From assembly GCA_036426205.1 (NCBI GenBank), contig WSYH01001179.1:62001-126000 (forward strand): 64,000 bases of DNA. The letters run 5' to 3'. The notes under the pieces were generated by a model, which was not told the origin of the DNA, searched no databases, and was given only the letters and a program-made list of their open reading frames with translations. Positions within the stretch are counted from its first letter, which is position 1. Each line of letters starts with the position of its first letter. Position numbers and translations under genes: made by a program. This stretch comes from Ascaphus truei. Lineage: Eukaryota > Chordata > Amphibia > Anura > Ascaphidae. This document shows positions 32,980 through 45,353 of the stretch, in pieces.

Positions 32980-33835
32980 TGTCACGGTGGACAGACCTGA
33001 TCAACAATTTTATATTTTGGGTAACTAGATTGAGCACACAAGTTGAGCAAAATAGACTGACATTTATTTCCTTACTAGACAGACACACGACAACCTTTGA
33101 ATATACTTGACAAAACACTTACTGAGATAGGGAACGGGGTAAAATGTCCAGAGATGAAACAAAGCACCAGAATATTGTTTTTTAAAATGCAGTCCTGTTA
33201 ACAGGGGTGCAATTTGCCAGCCCAATATGTCCTTCGATAGTGCAAAGTTCGTTCTGGTCTGTTGGGGTTCGTTAGATAACTCCCAGCCCTAATGAAATCC
33301 TGAAGCAGAGTTCTGTCCTTGGTTCCGATGAAATTAACTTGTTGCGTTCTGGAATCGTTGCTGCTGCTCTTATCCGTTCTTAGAAGTGAAGTGGAAATTC
33401 AATCACATGGTAAAAGAAAGACAACGTGGATAGCTCGGCGGGCATGTATACGGGGTCTCAGATCATATCTCCAACATAACCACCCAATCCCCTTCATGGG
33501 AGTTTCCAACTCACCAATCCCCAACTTGACCGCAGTTTGCAGAGTAGGCATTACAGGGATTTCCGGTTGGTACAGCACCTGTGCTAACTTGACACCTTGG
33601 CTGCTTACCATTAGTGTACTCCCCTTTTCCCTGGCATCTCCCAGGCTAGGAGTTGGTCTCAAGGTGTGAACTAGCCCAGGTGGCTAACAGGATCATCCTC
33701 AGCGAGCATCCCAGCTAATTCAAAACTTTTGGCTCTGGTGGCTTTCATTTGCAAACCTCCCCTAGACTCATAGGCACTGTCTCAACATGGGGTCTATCAA
33801 GTCTGCATAAGAAAGTGCCCCCAGCTCATGGGTGT
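32980..33835 (-). mobile_element. Gypsy-type LTR, minus strand
   Basis: Begins TGTCACGGTGGACAG and matches the LTRs at 5560 and 28583, with ACCCAATCCCC-type and TTGACACC-type blocks in the same order. Gag-like sequence directly to its left in the same orientation would make this a 5' LTR with a short remnant of internal region. Confidence 0.55.
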
Positions 33836-34461
33836 TAAAACATTTGGTCACTGGGTGCATTACAAAGGCAAGTATAAAAAATGTATCCTGCCTGTACTTT
33901 TAAAACTACAACCAGAAAGGCACTTTATTAAAAATATATTTTTTACTTGTCCTACAATTATATTTCTAATCTGTGTGTGCTTGGGGTGTTACTCTGGGGC
34001 TATGGGCTTCTCACATCAATTGACTTGCAGTTAACCGTGTTCCCACATCAATTGACCGAATTCTCACGCTAATTACCTGCCGCCTTTCAAGTTACGCTAC
34101 TAACCAGGACTGGATACATTGTAACCGGTACCCACTTGAGACTGAAACCGCAACCCTTTGATTCAATTGACCTCGCGGTTGTGAGTTCAAGCCTCAGTAA
34201 TGGATACCTATGTTACATAACGGAACAAAGAGACCACACCACGCTTCTCCAATTAGCTTGCGGCTTGGCTCGCGCAGCGGCATCTTGTGTCCAAACACTA
34301 GTAATGCAGGTATACAATGCAATACATTACCGCAGGCCTATACATGTAGATGTATAGTGCATATAAAATTAACCCCTTCATCCCCAACACAAAATAGTGT
34401 TAACCAGCCGAGCATACTGCCTTTATTAATGTGCTGATTAACCCCATTTTCGTTACAACAT
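33836..34461. other. No clear gene; weak tRNA-like B box
   Basis: GTGAGTTCAAGCCTCAG near 34180 fits a polymerase III B-box, so a tRNA-derived SINE is possible. No matching A box or tail was found. Confidence 0.3.
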
Positions 34462-34502
34462 CGAATATACATTCTTGTGCTTGTATTTTTTCTAAACCAG
34501 CG

Positions 34503-36623
34503 ATGCTGAAGAAAACGATTTCAAAGGATCTCAGCATGAGAATACAGGATATGTACAAGAGAGGACACCGGATTTCACAGATATAAACGCTGGTTAAATA
34601 CTTCGGGCCTCGTTTTATCAGCAAATACGGTCAGCAATCATGCCCATGGTAAGGCCAAAAGTGTCAAGCTGACCCCCACAGTGACTACCGAATAAGCATT
34701 TTTGTTTTCTTTACTGTACAGTACTGTATGTACTGTAATTATACTTTTACTGATGAAATGCATTAGTGTTTTAACAGTACCTTTATCCTAGCAATTATTG
34801 TCCTCTAACTTATGACTAATAACGTCTTGTACAGAATACATGTTTTAATATTTGATCAATATATTTGATTTACATTGTTAAAATCAATCAATTTCAATTC
34901 TGACTGTGTACAGTAAATATCTTAAACACTCATCCATGACACCCATTGTTTTTCAAAGTGAGTTGCACCTCCCCTCTTAATTATCACTCACTTCATTATC
35001 ACTCATTCACCCCCTCCCCTCCCCTCCATCATGTGAATTATACCAATTACCCCACGCAATGTTATATTTATATAGCGCCATATATCCCCCATGCATTATA
35101 GTATATACAGTATAAAGACATGTGTATGTGCTCACAAGTGATATTCTTTATTGTTTTTTTGCTAACTGTGGTGGTTTTTTGTTGCCTTTTTCACCCACCA
35201 TAACTTAAAATGTGATATGGTAAACCTACCCAGTCTAGAAATATTTCACAGCAAGTACAGTATAAACCAACCTCACACTGATGATGTCTGTCTGTGAGTG
35301 GTTTGTACTTGCTTTGCTAGTAATAGCAGTTTAATAAACAGTAATTTTAGAGAAATTTTGTGGCCTACTTTAACACATTACATAGTTACATAGTTACATA
35401 GTAGATGAGGTTGAAAAAAGACGTATGTCCATCAAGTTCAACCTATGCTAAATTTAGACAACAGATACAAATTGTTGTGTTTCCCTTTACACTGTAGGGC
35501 GACAACGTTTCTGGTTGATCAAATAAGTGAAGAGAATGATGAGAGATGTGCCACAAGGGTCAAGATCACTCTTGACAAAAATTCACAATATAACCGCATC
35601 TGAGACCAGCATCAGGCAGATGAGACACAAATTCGGATGGAAATATGGGCGTGTAAGGTTAGTACTGGACAGTACAGGAGGTAAAAGTGTAAAACAAGAA
35701 ATGTGCACCACTTTGTTATTTTACTCTGTATGCCTTATTTTTTAGGTGCTGCTAAAAAACTTATACTTTCAGTAGGTAAAAGTGTGGTTTAACTGAACAG
35801 TAAAAATTTTCATTGTCATTACAGAGCATATCCTATGATAAGGGACGCCAACAAGCTCAAAAGAGTGGACCAGACACAGGCATGGATATTTAGTGGCGAG
35901 ACTTTTCAGGATTGCATCTTTACTGACGAGTCAACTGTATCGCTTGAGAGATTTGCCACTTTTGCATTCCAGAAAAAAGGGCGCATATCTCTGAAGCCAC
36001 GTCCCAAGCACCAAGTAAAGCTGCATGTGTGGGGTGCGATCTCTAGACGTGGACCAGGATGCATCATCATCTTTGACTGTAAAATAATACACAAAGTCAC
36101 ATGCTGTTGCCTTATGCACTGTACAAGTGTACAGTATTTGGAAAACTTTTCTTTTCTTGTTCCAGGAATCATGAATAAAGTATTTTTCCAAGAGCAAATA
36201 GTGCCCGAGATTGGTGAATAAATTACACGTGAATCCCCAGCTGGTCACTGGTTCTTCCCGGACAATGATCCGAAACACACCTCGTCTATTACGCATATTC
36301 TTACCAGCGGTATCAACTGGGTTAAAATGCCACCGGAGCAAGTATGGTAACGCTTTCTCATTGTTTTACACTGTTAATATCTCTTTAACTAATTCACCTT
36401 CTTTCCCCCCTCCAATTCCAGATCGTCAGATTTGAATCCTATCGAATTGGTCTGGCATCAGCTCAAGGATCATATCAGAAAAGTGGTGAAACCGTCAAAA
36501 AAGGATTCATTGGCAAAAGGCATAATGAGTATTTGGATCAACATACTCACCGTAGAAAGATGTAATAAATATATAGATTATATCGCGACCGTGTTGCCCA
36601 TTCTTTTACAGTGTAATGGGTAG
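34503..36623 (+). pseudogene. Five-exon Tc1/mariner-like transposase, decayed copy
   Basis: Homologous to the transposase at 47-49 kb, on the opposite strand. Exons by homology: about 34503-34690, 35498-35656, 35825-36079, 36166-36337 and 36422-36623. Motifs visible are TISKDLSMR (helix-turn-helix start), [13 protein letters not shown] (first Asp), PDNDPKHTS (second Asp) and SSDLNPIELVWHQL. The third acidic residue, Glu, is intact here, unlike in the 47-55 kb copies, and lies 32 residues after the second Asp. Exon 1 and exon 2 contain stops. The exon 4 donor has changed from GT to GC. Each intron keeps AG acceptors. Not functional. Confidence 0.8.
35386..35450 (+). repeat. Interspersed repeat tail (ACATAGTT type)
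   Basis: Three tandem ACATAGTT-like words lead into GATGAGGTTGAAAAAAGAC and TCCATCAAGTTCAACC. I recognise this as a common vertebrate interspersed repeat segment, inserted near the end of intron 1 of the decayed transposase. The family is not named. Confidence 0.5.
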
Positions 36624-38108
36624 GCAACAGGAAGGTAGTAAGGTACTGTACTATGGTAAGTACAGGTACAGGTACAGTACAGTAAGTATGATACAGGTAC
36701 TGTAAGTATGGCACTCAAATGACTAAATAAAAAGTGTTTTAAATTGTTTCCAATTGTTATAGTTATACAGTAGTTATAATGTACTGTAGTATAGAGTTAC
36801 AGTATGTACTGTACAGTATACTGTAGTTATACAGTTATACTGTACAATATATAGTTTTACAGTAGTTACTGTATAGTCCAATATAGTGATATACTGTACG
36901 CAATGCCTTAAATGCACTTTACTGCACTAATTTTCTTAATTTCTTTTCAGAGCTGCTGCACTAAAAAAGGAAGGGGGGGAGGGGAGGGATCATGTGTAAA
37001 TTTATTGAACTGTGTGTATATTGTAGCAACAGTCATTAAGTTACACAAACCCTCCCCTCTCTCAATAACAATGCAGCCAATACAAAGAAGATAAAGAGAC
37101 AAGATTGTACATTTGTATTATTCATGATTACAATATGTGTATTTGTCATTTTTCAATGATTATCCAGATTAAATAAATAATTGTCTTCTTTAAATTCACG
37201 AGAATCATTGAAACACCCCCACCCTCAAAGAAAAATTACAGTAATATACTGTACAGTGCAGTATACATTACAGTACAATTACAAAGGAAGTGATTGTAAG
37301 AATGGCAAAAGTTGTCAACTTATCAAAAACATGATTCAGAATATGGTATATGTAAATCAGTCCTTCAAAAAGGGATGTCTTTAATTTTTATTTTTTTTAA
37401 CTTGAAATTCACGTTGAAGGTGTGGGGGATTCTCCAAGAATGGCTTGTCACAGATGAATTGCTTTGGGGAAGGTGTGGATAAGCATTTCTATTCATGTGG
37501 GTTTGTTTGTAAGGCTTTGTGAGTGTGAAGTGGTGGGGCTGGGTGGGGGAAGTGGTTCGGAGAAATCTTTTGACCAGTTGTTAAACCCATCCCATGTAGA
37601 GATAGAAAAAAAAGAATATCTGTTATCGCACGTGCCCATGCGTGTGTCCTCCAAGAAGAGCTTATCACAGATGAATTACTGTGCCTTTTTTTAAATTTAA
37701 ATACACCCATGCGCCTAAATTTGATGACACGCATATGAGTTTCAACAAGGTTCCATTGAGACATACATGCATGTGCATTAAATAAAAACAATAAGAAAAG
37801 AAGAGCAAGCCTAGCAAATGTATTGATTAATAAATATTATAGGCTAAAGCTGGTAAATTCCTGATTCAAATTATTGAAATCCCTGCTCTCTGATTGGTTG
37901 AAATTCCGGGCATTATCCAATCAGTAATGGCAAAGATTTAATGGCACATTGCCAAGTTTTTCAGCCAATCACCTTTCAGGTTTCATTCACAAAGTCTAAA
38001 ATTTGCTCTTAGACAGGGGAGGTGATTGGACAGAAGGTAGCAGCAAGGCACTGACTCCTCCCCCACCCAGCCTGGAGGAAGCTCCGCACAGGAGAGTGAG
38101 GGGAAAGG
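36624..38108. other. Transposon 3' flank, TACTGTA-rich; no gene
   Basis: 36650-36900 is packed with TACTGTA and GTACAGTA words. 36950-37095 (CCCTCCCCTCTCTCAATAAC) and 37110-37190 resemble, inverted, the flank at 45840-46540. It is therefore the 3' part of the same transposon family. From 37380 nothing is recognisable. A 76-aa frame at 37464 has no domain. Confidence 0.45.
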
Positions 38109-39110
38109 TTTGTGTGTCTGTCTGTTGTGTGTTTTGTGGGTGTAAAGGAGGCAGCAGTGTTTTATTAGTGTGTGTGTCTTCTGTTGGTGTGTGTTTTTTG
38201 GGTGTAGAGGGGGCAGCAGAGTCTTGTTGCTGTGTGTGTTTTGTTGGTGTAGAGGGGGGGGGGCTGCAGTGTGTGTGTCTTCAGTGGGTGGAGGAGGGGT
38301 GCAGAGTGTTTTGCTGGTGTGTGTGTCTGCAGTATGTTGGTTTAAAGGGGGCTGCAGTGGGTGTAGGGAGGGGGCTGTTGGTGTGTATTTTATGGATATA
38401 GAGCTGGCAGTCTCTTGATTTGTGTGTATCTTTGCAGTGTGTGCTTTGTAGGTGCAGGGGGGGGCTGCAGTCTGTTTTGTGAGTGGAGGAGGGGTGCAGA
38501 GTGTTTTGTGTGTGTGTGTCTCAATGTGTGTTTTGTGGATGTAGAGCTGGCAGAGTCTGTTGGATTGTGTGTGTCTGTAGTGTGTGTTTTGTGGGAGTAG
38601 AGGGGGGGCTGCAGTGTGTGTGTTTTGTGGGTGGAGGAGGGGTGCAGAGTGTTTTGTGTGTGTGTGCGTTTCTGCAGTGTGTGGGTTTACATGGGGGCTG
38701 CGGTGGGTGTAAAGGGGGGCTGCTGATGTGTGTTTTATGGATGTAGAGGGGGCAGCAGTCTGTTTTGTTGGTGTGTGTGTCTGCAGTGGTGTTTTGTGGG
38801 TAAGGGGACAGCAGTGTGTGGTGTTGTGTGTGTGTGTGTGTGTGTGTGTTGTTGTGTGTGTGTGTGTGTGTTGTGTGTGTGTGTGTGTGTGTTGTGTGTG
38901 TGTTTGTGTGTGGTGTGTGTGTGTGTGTGTCCTGGGTGAGCGCCGGTGGCCCTTGGCTGTAGAGTGTGTTTTGGTGTGTGTGTGTGTGTGTGTGTGTCTG
39001 CAGTATGTTTCTGTGTTTTGTGTGTGTGGAGGGGGGGGGGGCTGCAGTGTGTTTTGTGGTTGTAGAGGAGGGGGGCTGCACTGTGTGTTGAGGGGACTGC
39101 AGAGTGTGTT
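38109..39110 (+). repeat. GT-rich satellite with (GT)n core
   Basis: About 1 kb of degenerate units combining GTGTGTGTTTTGTGGGTG with AGAGGGGGCTGCAGT. A (GT)n tract at 38820-38930 is interrupted by TGTTG. The long frames on both strands are low-complexity artefacts. Confidence 0.9.
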
Positions 39111-39229
39111 TATGTATATATCCCTGGTAGGTTTGGGCTATTATTCTGTCCTCCTCCTGTGCAATAATCCCTGGTAAGGATTTATTTATTTATTTATAAA
39201 ATATTTATATGGAAGTAATACATTGAGAG

Positions 39230-39535
39230 TTACCTCTCGTTTTCAAGTATGTCCTGGGCACAGAGTAAGACAAATAATACATGGTTACAAATACAGTTAC
39301 ATAAATGAACAGGGTATATATTATATACAAGACATTGTGTGCACAGTTAAAGAAATATATATTATGGGCGTATGAAACAGTTACAGACCAGATTAAAGTG
39401 TGAGACAGCCTTAGATTTGAAAGAACTTAAACTGGTGGTGGATGTGAGAGTCTCTGGTAGGTTGTTCCAGTTATGGGGTGCTCGGTAGGAGAAGGAGGAA
39501 CGGCCGGATACTTTGTTGAGGACAGGTTTGCCAGG
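39230..39535 (-). mobile_element. LINE RT C-terminal fragment (L2/Rex-like)
   Basis: On the minus strand, SGRSSFSYRAPHNWNNLPE followed by TSLSSFKSKAVSHF is the conserved end of L2/Rex-type LINE proteins (the YRAPxxWNxLP block). It is cut at 39535 where TGTTAAG of the next LTR begins. Confidence 0.7.
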
Positions 39536-40984
39536 TGTTAAGTTGGGGTCTCCCTACTCACTGTAGTTCAGTTGGTCAGAGAAGGTAGTGCTCAGGCCTT
39601 GTGTCAGTCAAGGGCACAGGGGTGGGGCTACTGGATCTGTACTAAATGAGCTGCATTTCCTGTTTTCAGTGAGTTGCTCCTACCCTGAGAGGAGCTGAGT
39701 CTTTCCTAACCGAGCTGTCAGGGACCGGGCAGGCTTGAGGCCCTCCCTCTGGAGAGGCTGGTAGACTGTTCCCACTACTCTGATAGTGTGAGGAATCGGG
39801 GAACGCGTCCCTTGCGGCGCGCTCCCTCCTCGCTTACCTATAGTACTGCAGCGGCAGCTGCCGAAGATCCGCCCCCCGCTGATGCACGCATCACCGCTCC
39901 TGTTACAGAGCACACGCGCACCCACTCCTTCTACGCACGGCCACCGTGCATAGCTCTGCCTCCTCAGATGCGCCGCACCTCCGCTATGCGCGGTACACGC
40001 GCATGACGACGCGCAACGAGCCCCAGCTGCGTGGCAAGTTTAGCTATGAGCCCTTGTCTCCTGCAACCTATCCTTGGCATCTGTGGAGGCCCCGCCTCTG
40101 CTCCGCCCCCTCTCCTACTGGTTCCTGTCTGCTATAAAGGACTGCCTCTTCCTGTCATACTTTGCTGAACATAACCTTGTGTAGCTTTTGCGTGTGCCTG
40201 TCTTGTCCAGCTCCGTCTTGTCTTGTTCTCTGCAGTTTACCTCTCGTGTACCGACCTGGCTTTGCATTTGGATTCTCTCTGGCTCTTCGACCCCTTACTT
40301 ACGGATAACGACTATGAGTACCTCTCCAACCACAGACCACAGGCTTACGGACTCCAACTACATGTACCTCTCCAACACACGGACCCCAGCAAGTATTGGA
40401 TTAACCCTTTATACATACCCAGACCCAGCAACGCTGCAAACCACCTTCTGGGCTCGCCCCCGCTACTGTGTGTGTGTGGCATAGTCCTTCCCACCTCAGT
40501 GCCGGGGTCAGTTCTTGTTTGTGGGCTCACGCAAGTGTTTCAGATAGGGGGTAGTGGAAGAGCTAGGCCTGCTTCCAGGGCCCTGGCTGGGAGTGAAAGG
40601 CCAGGGTCATCCTGAGGGAGAATTCCTGAGAAGTACTGCTGTGACTGTGTACAGTATGCTGTACAGTGTGCTGTTGGTGCAATAAAGTGTTCCTGATTAT
40701 AAAGAAGCGGTTGTGAGACTGGAATCTCTCATCCCTGACTGTGACATTCTATTCCAGGGATTCCACCCCATATCCTGGGGCCTGCAATAGATGGAGGCGC
40801 TGAAAGAGTGAGTACGTACGGGGTATGTCCCCAGAAGCCTGTCCTGATCTTCCCCATAACATCAAGCGGGAGACTCAGGAGTCCTGTAAACCAGCAGGTG
40901 CACCACACTATAACCATGTGTAACCAGAGTAGTATTTCCCTTGGAGACCCTATTTGTGATTGGGTGGGGGGGAAACCCATTACA
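39536..40984 (+). mobile_element. LTR of an unclassified element
   Basis: Ends CCCATTACA at 40984. Its last ~240 bp match the solo LTR at 62958-63780 (AAGCGGGAGACTCAGGAGTCC near 40863). A TATA box (CTATAAAGG) is near 40132 and AATAAAG near 40681. The start at TGTTAAG is a guess from the break in the LINE on its left, which gives about 1.45 kb. The LTR is GC-rich around 39790-40090. Confidence 0.6.
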
Positions 40985-40986
40985 TT

Positions 40987-41005
40987 TTGGAGGCACTGCT
41001 GAGAT
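40987..41005 (+). other. Probable primer binding site
   Basis: TTGGAGGCACTGCTGAGAT starts 2 nt after the LTR end, where a tRNA primer site is expected. I cannot assign the tRNA. Confidence 0.45.
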
Positions 41006-41343
41006 CATCAGGACAGGCTTTCAGCGAAGCAAAACAGAAAGATTGAAAGTATGCTTCCAGAACAAGTGCTGCTGAAAGGGGGAAGTCTAGGGGTAGTCAG
41101 GAGAACAAAAAACTTCGCAAATCACACCCTAGACTGCCCTAAAGGGTGAATAGGTCTGGAGACAAGGCTATTGCTGTTCTAGTCAAACCTGAGGCGGGTA
41201 GTCAGGATGCCTTGGGGGTGGCCTGGTTAATGCAGTTAAGAGGGACCCCTGGATAGGATCCACGATACTGGCAGCCAAGAGGGGGAGACCCAAGAGTACT
41301 GCAAAGGGAAGAGCCCAGAGTACTTCTAGCCAGTAGCCAGACT

Positions 41344-43428
41344 ATGAACCTCAGAGCACGTGTAATGGACTGTCATCGTGTGCAGTATACAAAGAATGAG
41401 TTTTGCTTAGCCTGGGGTATGCTGAGTTTAACACTTGCCAGAGGCTACATGTATTGCAGTGTTCACAAGAGAGCGAGGTCCCTGCCAAACAGTGAGGGTT
41501 GCGCTACAGTGAAAATTGTGGGTTCACTTAAGATGGCGGCTGCTATCTGTGGTGTGAAGAAGCTAAAATGGCAGTTCCCGCCGAGTCTGGATGGCGCACG
41601 TACTGTGTGCAAAAAGACTGTGAGCAGAGTATTTGCAGAGATTTGGCCGGGTCTGGCGCGAAAGCTAGAGCCCTGCCTATGTGCAGGAAGTGGCGCGAAA
41701 GCAGGAGCCGCGGCCCCCTGCCCTGTGACTGGCTCAGTGAAGAGTCCACATCATGAGGTAACACCCAGTGACCCTCCTCTAATCTCCAGCAGAGGGAGGG
41801 GTCACAGTGAAAGCCAACGTCACGCCTTACTACCAAGTGCCCCTCTTCTAATCTCCACCAGAGGGAGGGGTCACAATGAGAGACAATCCCAGAGCTTAAC
41901 CCAAACTGAAGGAGGAGCTGGATGCGAGCTGCCGCAACCTCAGACTGATGGAACAGGCGGGCCAGAGGAGTGAGCTACCCCTTTCTTTTGTGCCTGTGTA
42001 CATAAAGTAAGGGCAGGCGAATCGGACTTTGCCTATTACTCGCTGCCAGAAGGTTTCCTGGATGTACTCACTGATGGGATCACCAGCTTGCGGTGTTTGG
42101 GCCCTGTCAGTTTATGCCTGGGAGAAGACCTTGTTTGGGGGGCTATTTTGTTTGTGAATGGGTCAAGCCATCTTGTGTCTAGCCCGCTAATGCCTACCAT
42201 TGGGATGTACCAAGCCCCGACGACTGAGACAAGGCCCAAGACGGTTCCAGAGACCGCAACCCAAATGCTACCGGGTGAGGTGATCGAACCTAACGAGGCC
42301 AGAGCCGGTCCTCTGGTGTCAGCAAAGCCAGATGGCCTTCGCTCCAAAGCCACTATCCAAAGTGAGGTACCAAGGTACCTGTCCCCAAGGTGTGGAGCTT
42401 ACTATATGTGGCCTGTGGAGCCACCACCTACTACTACGGACCGGTGTGATGGCCCAGCGGTTATGCCATGCAAAGTGGGTCACGTCGATGCTACCTATGA
42501 GGGCCCGTGCGCCCTAATAGATGTTCCAGGGGGTCCTTGCACCCCGGTTCCAGACCTGGTTCCAGAGACAGAATCTCTGATGGCAGAACCCAGGAAGGAG
42601 GTGTCCCTGCCCCACTTGTCCGACGACAGTTCCAGGATTGTGATGATGCACCAACCGGCAGACCACCCCAGCGATCCTGTGAAGGAAGAGCCACCTACCT
42701 GCAACGCAGAGCGGCTGAGTCCAGAGACCACGCCACGGCGAGCGCTGGTGTGCCCAGGACCACGACGAACTTCCACGGCTCTAGCGGTGCCCAGTACAGC
42801 AGAGGTGGTACCTGCAACTGTTCCAGACGAACCGACGACCATCACGAACCAGCGGAGCGGTGAGGTACCACCCCCTTGCTCTCGACAGGCTGCTGCGGAG
42901 GAGTCAGGAGATGAGGCTCAGCCTGGCGCTTACTTCCGCGTTAAGGACCACACCGAAATTCCAGTGCAGCATCTTGCGTATGATGTACTTCCGGTGCAGG
43001 ACTTGGCCTTGCAACGGGATCTCACGATGTCTCCCCATGATGACGTCACTTACAAGGCAACCTCCGGATCGGACTCGGACTGTGCTGCGACTGCTCCGGG
43101 GAGCAGCGCCCTCTCCACGCAAGAAATGGACCACTACATTTACAGGGTGGTAGACCGAGGGAAATGCTGGCTTGTCGTGGCTGCGTCCAAGCAGCCAACG
43201 TCCCCTGTGGTAGGCCGTGGCCTAGTTGAAGCCAAGGACTTTTCCCCAGACACTGTTGCTTCCTATGCCCAGTCTCTGGCCCCATTACCCCTGCCATTGC
43301 CCCTATCTCATATGGTTCGGATTCCAGATACAGTCACAACGGGTCACTGGGTGTACAGGGGTCCCCAAGCCATTCACTGTTTACTGGGCCTGGGTGGGTT
43401 TGGTTCAGGACCCTGGGGATTTGGGTAA
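41344..43428 (+). CDS. Unrecognised long ORF with one internal TGA
   Basis: From ATG 41344 a single frame runs 2,085 nt (694 codons) to TAA at 43426-43428, interrupted only by TGA at 41971-41973. I do not recognise the product. Part one (209 aa) is basic and holds a ~28-aa duplication (about 41770-41885, with LISSRGRGHSES and LISTRGRGHNER). Part two (from 41974) starts with a hydrophobic segment (FLDVLTDGITSLRCLG) and then is rich in Pro, Thr, Glu and Ala, with no zinc knuckle, protease or RT motif. It sits 0.36 kb after an LTR and primer site, so it may be the first ORF of that element. It could also be a chance-open GC-rich frame; codon-level testing is needed to decide. Confidence 0.45.
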
Positions 43429-44054
43429 TATTGTTGTTCATTTTGTGCCTTTTGCTCGGGTAAATCCCTATGTAACTTTAAAATTGTCCTATACTCCAAC
43501 GTTAGTATGGACCTTCCCCTTCACTTGGATAGACCCTCTCGAGAGGCCATGACCCTCTAAAGTGCTGTATCAGGAAAATAACGAGCGCTCAGAGGATTAA
43601 GTAAACGAGACAGACAACAGCTCATATTACTTTCTCCTGTTTATTAACAGTTAGAATAAGATTTTTATAGCCGAGCAAGAGTGTATACGTGCCAAAGCTT
43701 ACTTCCCATATTTTGACATTAACTCCTTATCTAAAAGTCACAATAGTCTGTCTTTGAATGAAGTCATAAATTCTGACTTGAGACACTAAAATGCTGAGAT
43801 AGTACAATGTGACATTGCGTATGTGTCCAGACTTCCTGCTTTTACAGGAACTGCCATCTGAACACATACTTGGAATTCATCCAACATATAGGGGCTAGGT
43901 GGTAAACAACAGAATGGCTTGATTATTACAAAGCAACTTTATAAATCAATATGGAGTACCCCCTATAAAATACACATTATCAATTCCCTCATTTTGTCAT
44001 GAAATGACAATTACTATTTTTTGGATACCATTGATACTTTGTCGTACTGAACTA
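43429..44054. other. No recognisable feature
   Basis: AT-rich DNA after the long ORF, with no LTR match and no coding signal. Confidence 0.4.
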
Positions 44055-44368
44055 CAGTGGCGGCACACTTTATTCAAACTCGGTTTTGTGTCGTTTTCGC
44101 CAGGAGTGAATTGCGTTATTAACGCGGCCGTGATTTAAGCATTTTATTCTCGCTGTCTGCAATACTGCAATGCCGTGTAAAAACTCATGGGGGCGTTTGC
44201 GAGCTGTTGTCTTTGAAGTCTAATACCTTCTGCTCATTTTGACTTAGCCGCGCTGGTTTGAAACGGCTTTCTTCGCCATTACGGTCAATGATAGGACCCT
44301 CCTCGCCGGCGTGACCCTTTCTCGTCGCCATTGCTGGTCGGACTCTGTTGGGGTCAAGTGAGAGGGTT

Positions 44369-45353
44369 CCTAACATCTATGGGCAAAATGAATTTTATTT
44401 CTAGGTGCCCTAGAACAGAAATTCCCATGCCAATTGGCTGTGAACTTGACCGAAGCCCTAGTTCCCATGCCAATTCTGCGATTACCCTGACTCCGTTCTG
44501 TTGCCACGAGAGGGACGCTATTTGCCATGCAATCCTGCCTGAACTAGGACTACATGGTGACCGAATCTGAGCCCTCTAGGTTGAACAGAACCGGAGTTAT
44601 GGGTTCCAGGTTTCTGCTCATTCTGACTTAGCCGTTTCAAAGCAGCGCTGCTTTCTCTGCCATTACGGTCAATGGTAGGACCCTCCTTGCCGGCGTGACC
44701 CTTTCTCGCCGCCATTACTGGTTGGACCCTGTTGGGGTCAAGTGAGGGGGTTCCTAACATCTATAGGCAAAATGAATTTTATTTCTAGGTGCCCTAGAAC
44801 AGAAGTTCCCACGCCAATTGCCCTAGTTCCCACGCCAATTGCGCGATCATTGCTCTTTTTTGACAATGTTGCCGATCTTGCGGCTTTGCAGTCTGGCAGT
44901 AAAAAAACAGTACAGTAAGCCTCGACATTTGTTACACTGTCAAAGGAGCAAATGGAAACAATGTAAGACAAATCAACATGTTCTTTTATTGGTGGAGTCA
45001 GTACAAAAACATTTATTTACAAATACTGTACAATGTTGAAACATTTTAAGTGCACAGCAATTCAAAACATCAACAGGTGTATGGTTTACTGCTACAGTAC
45101 ATGTGTGAAAACATTTGTCAGTCAGTATGGTTTACAGTCACATGTTTTAAATACAATACAGTACATTCTTTTATATCTTTATAATATAAATATATAAATA
45201 TAATTTAAAATAATCCGTTCTGTGGGTCTGAGTGGGTTGAAATTGCACCAGTACAGTCCTAGAGGGCAGCAAACAGGGCAGGTTTTCAGGGCAACCTTGA
45301 AAACCGTGCCTGTTTGCGGCCCTCATGGACTGGAGTCGTGCATGTCCTGTGTA
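44369..45353. repeat. Left long terminal inverted repeat with 384-bp subrepeats
   Basis: Inverted match to 56583-57387. It includes GGTGCCCTAGAACAGAA twice (near 44401 and 44788), starting subrepeats 384 bp apart; part of a further subrepeat lies at 44185-44368 on the left arm only. The left arm also has about 180 bp (45062-45240) that the right arm lacks. Words such as CACGCCAATTG recur and may be transposase sites. Confidence 0.8.

Noticed and set aside
34136..34210. tRNA gene
   Set aside because: Only a B-box-like word is present; no cloverleaf, A box or anticodon stem could be drawn.
38109..39177. Cys/Val-rich and His/Thr-rich ORFs of up to 186 aa
   Set aside because: Products of (GT)n and GGGGGC repeats read on the two strands.
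42495..42863. Overlapping plus- and minus-strand frames inside the 42-kb ORF
   Set aside because: GC-rich sequence gives open antisense frames; the long plus frame explains the region better.
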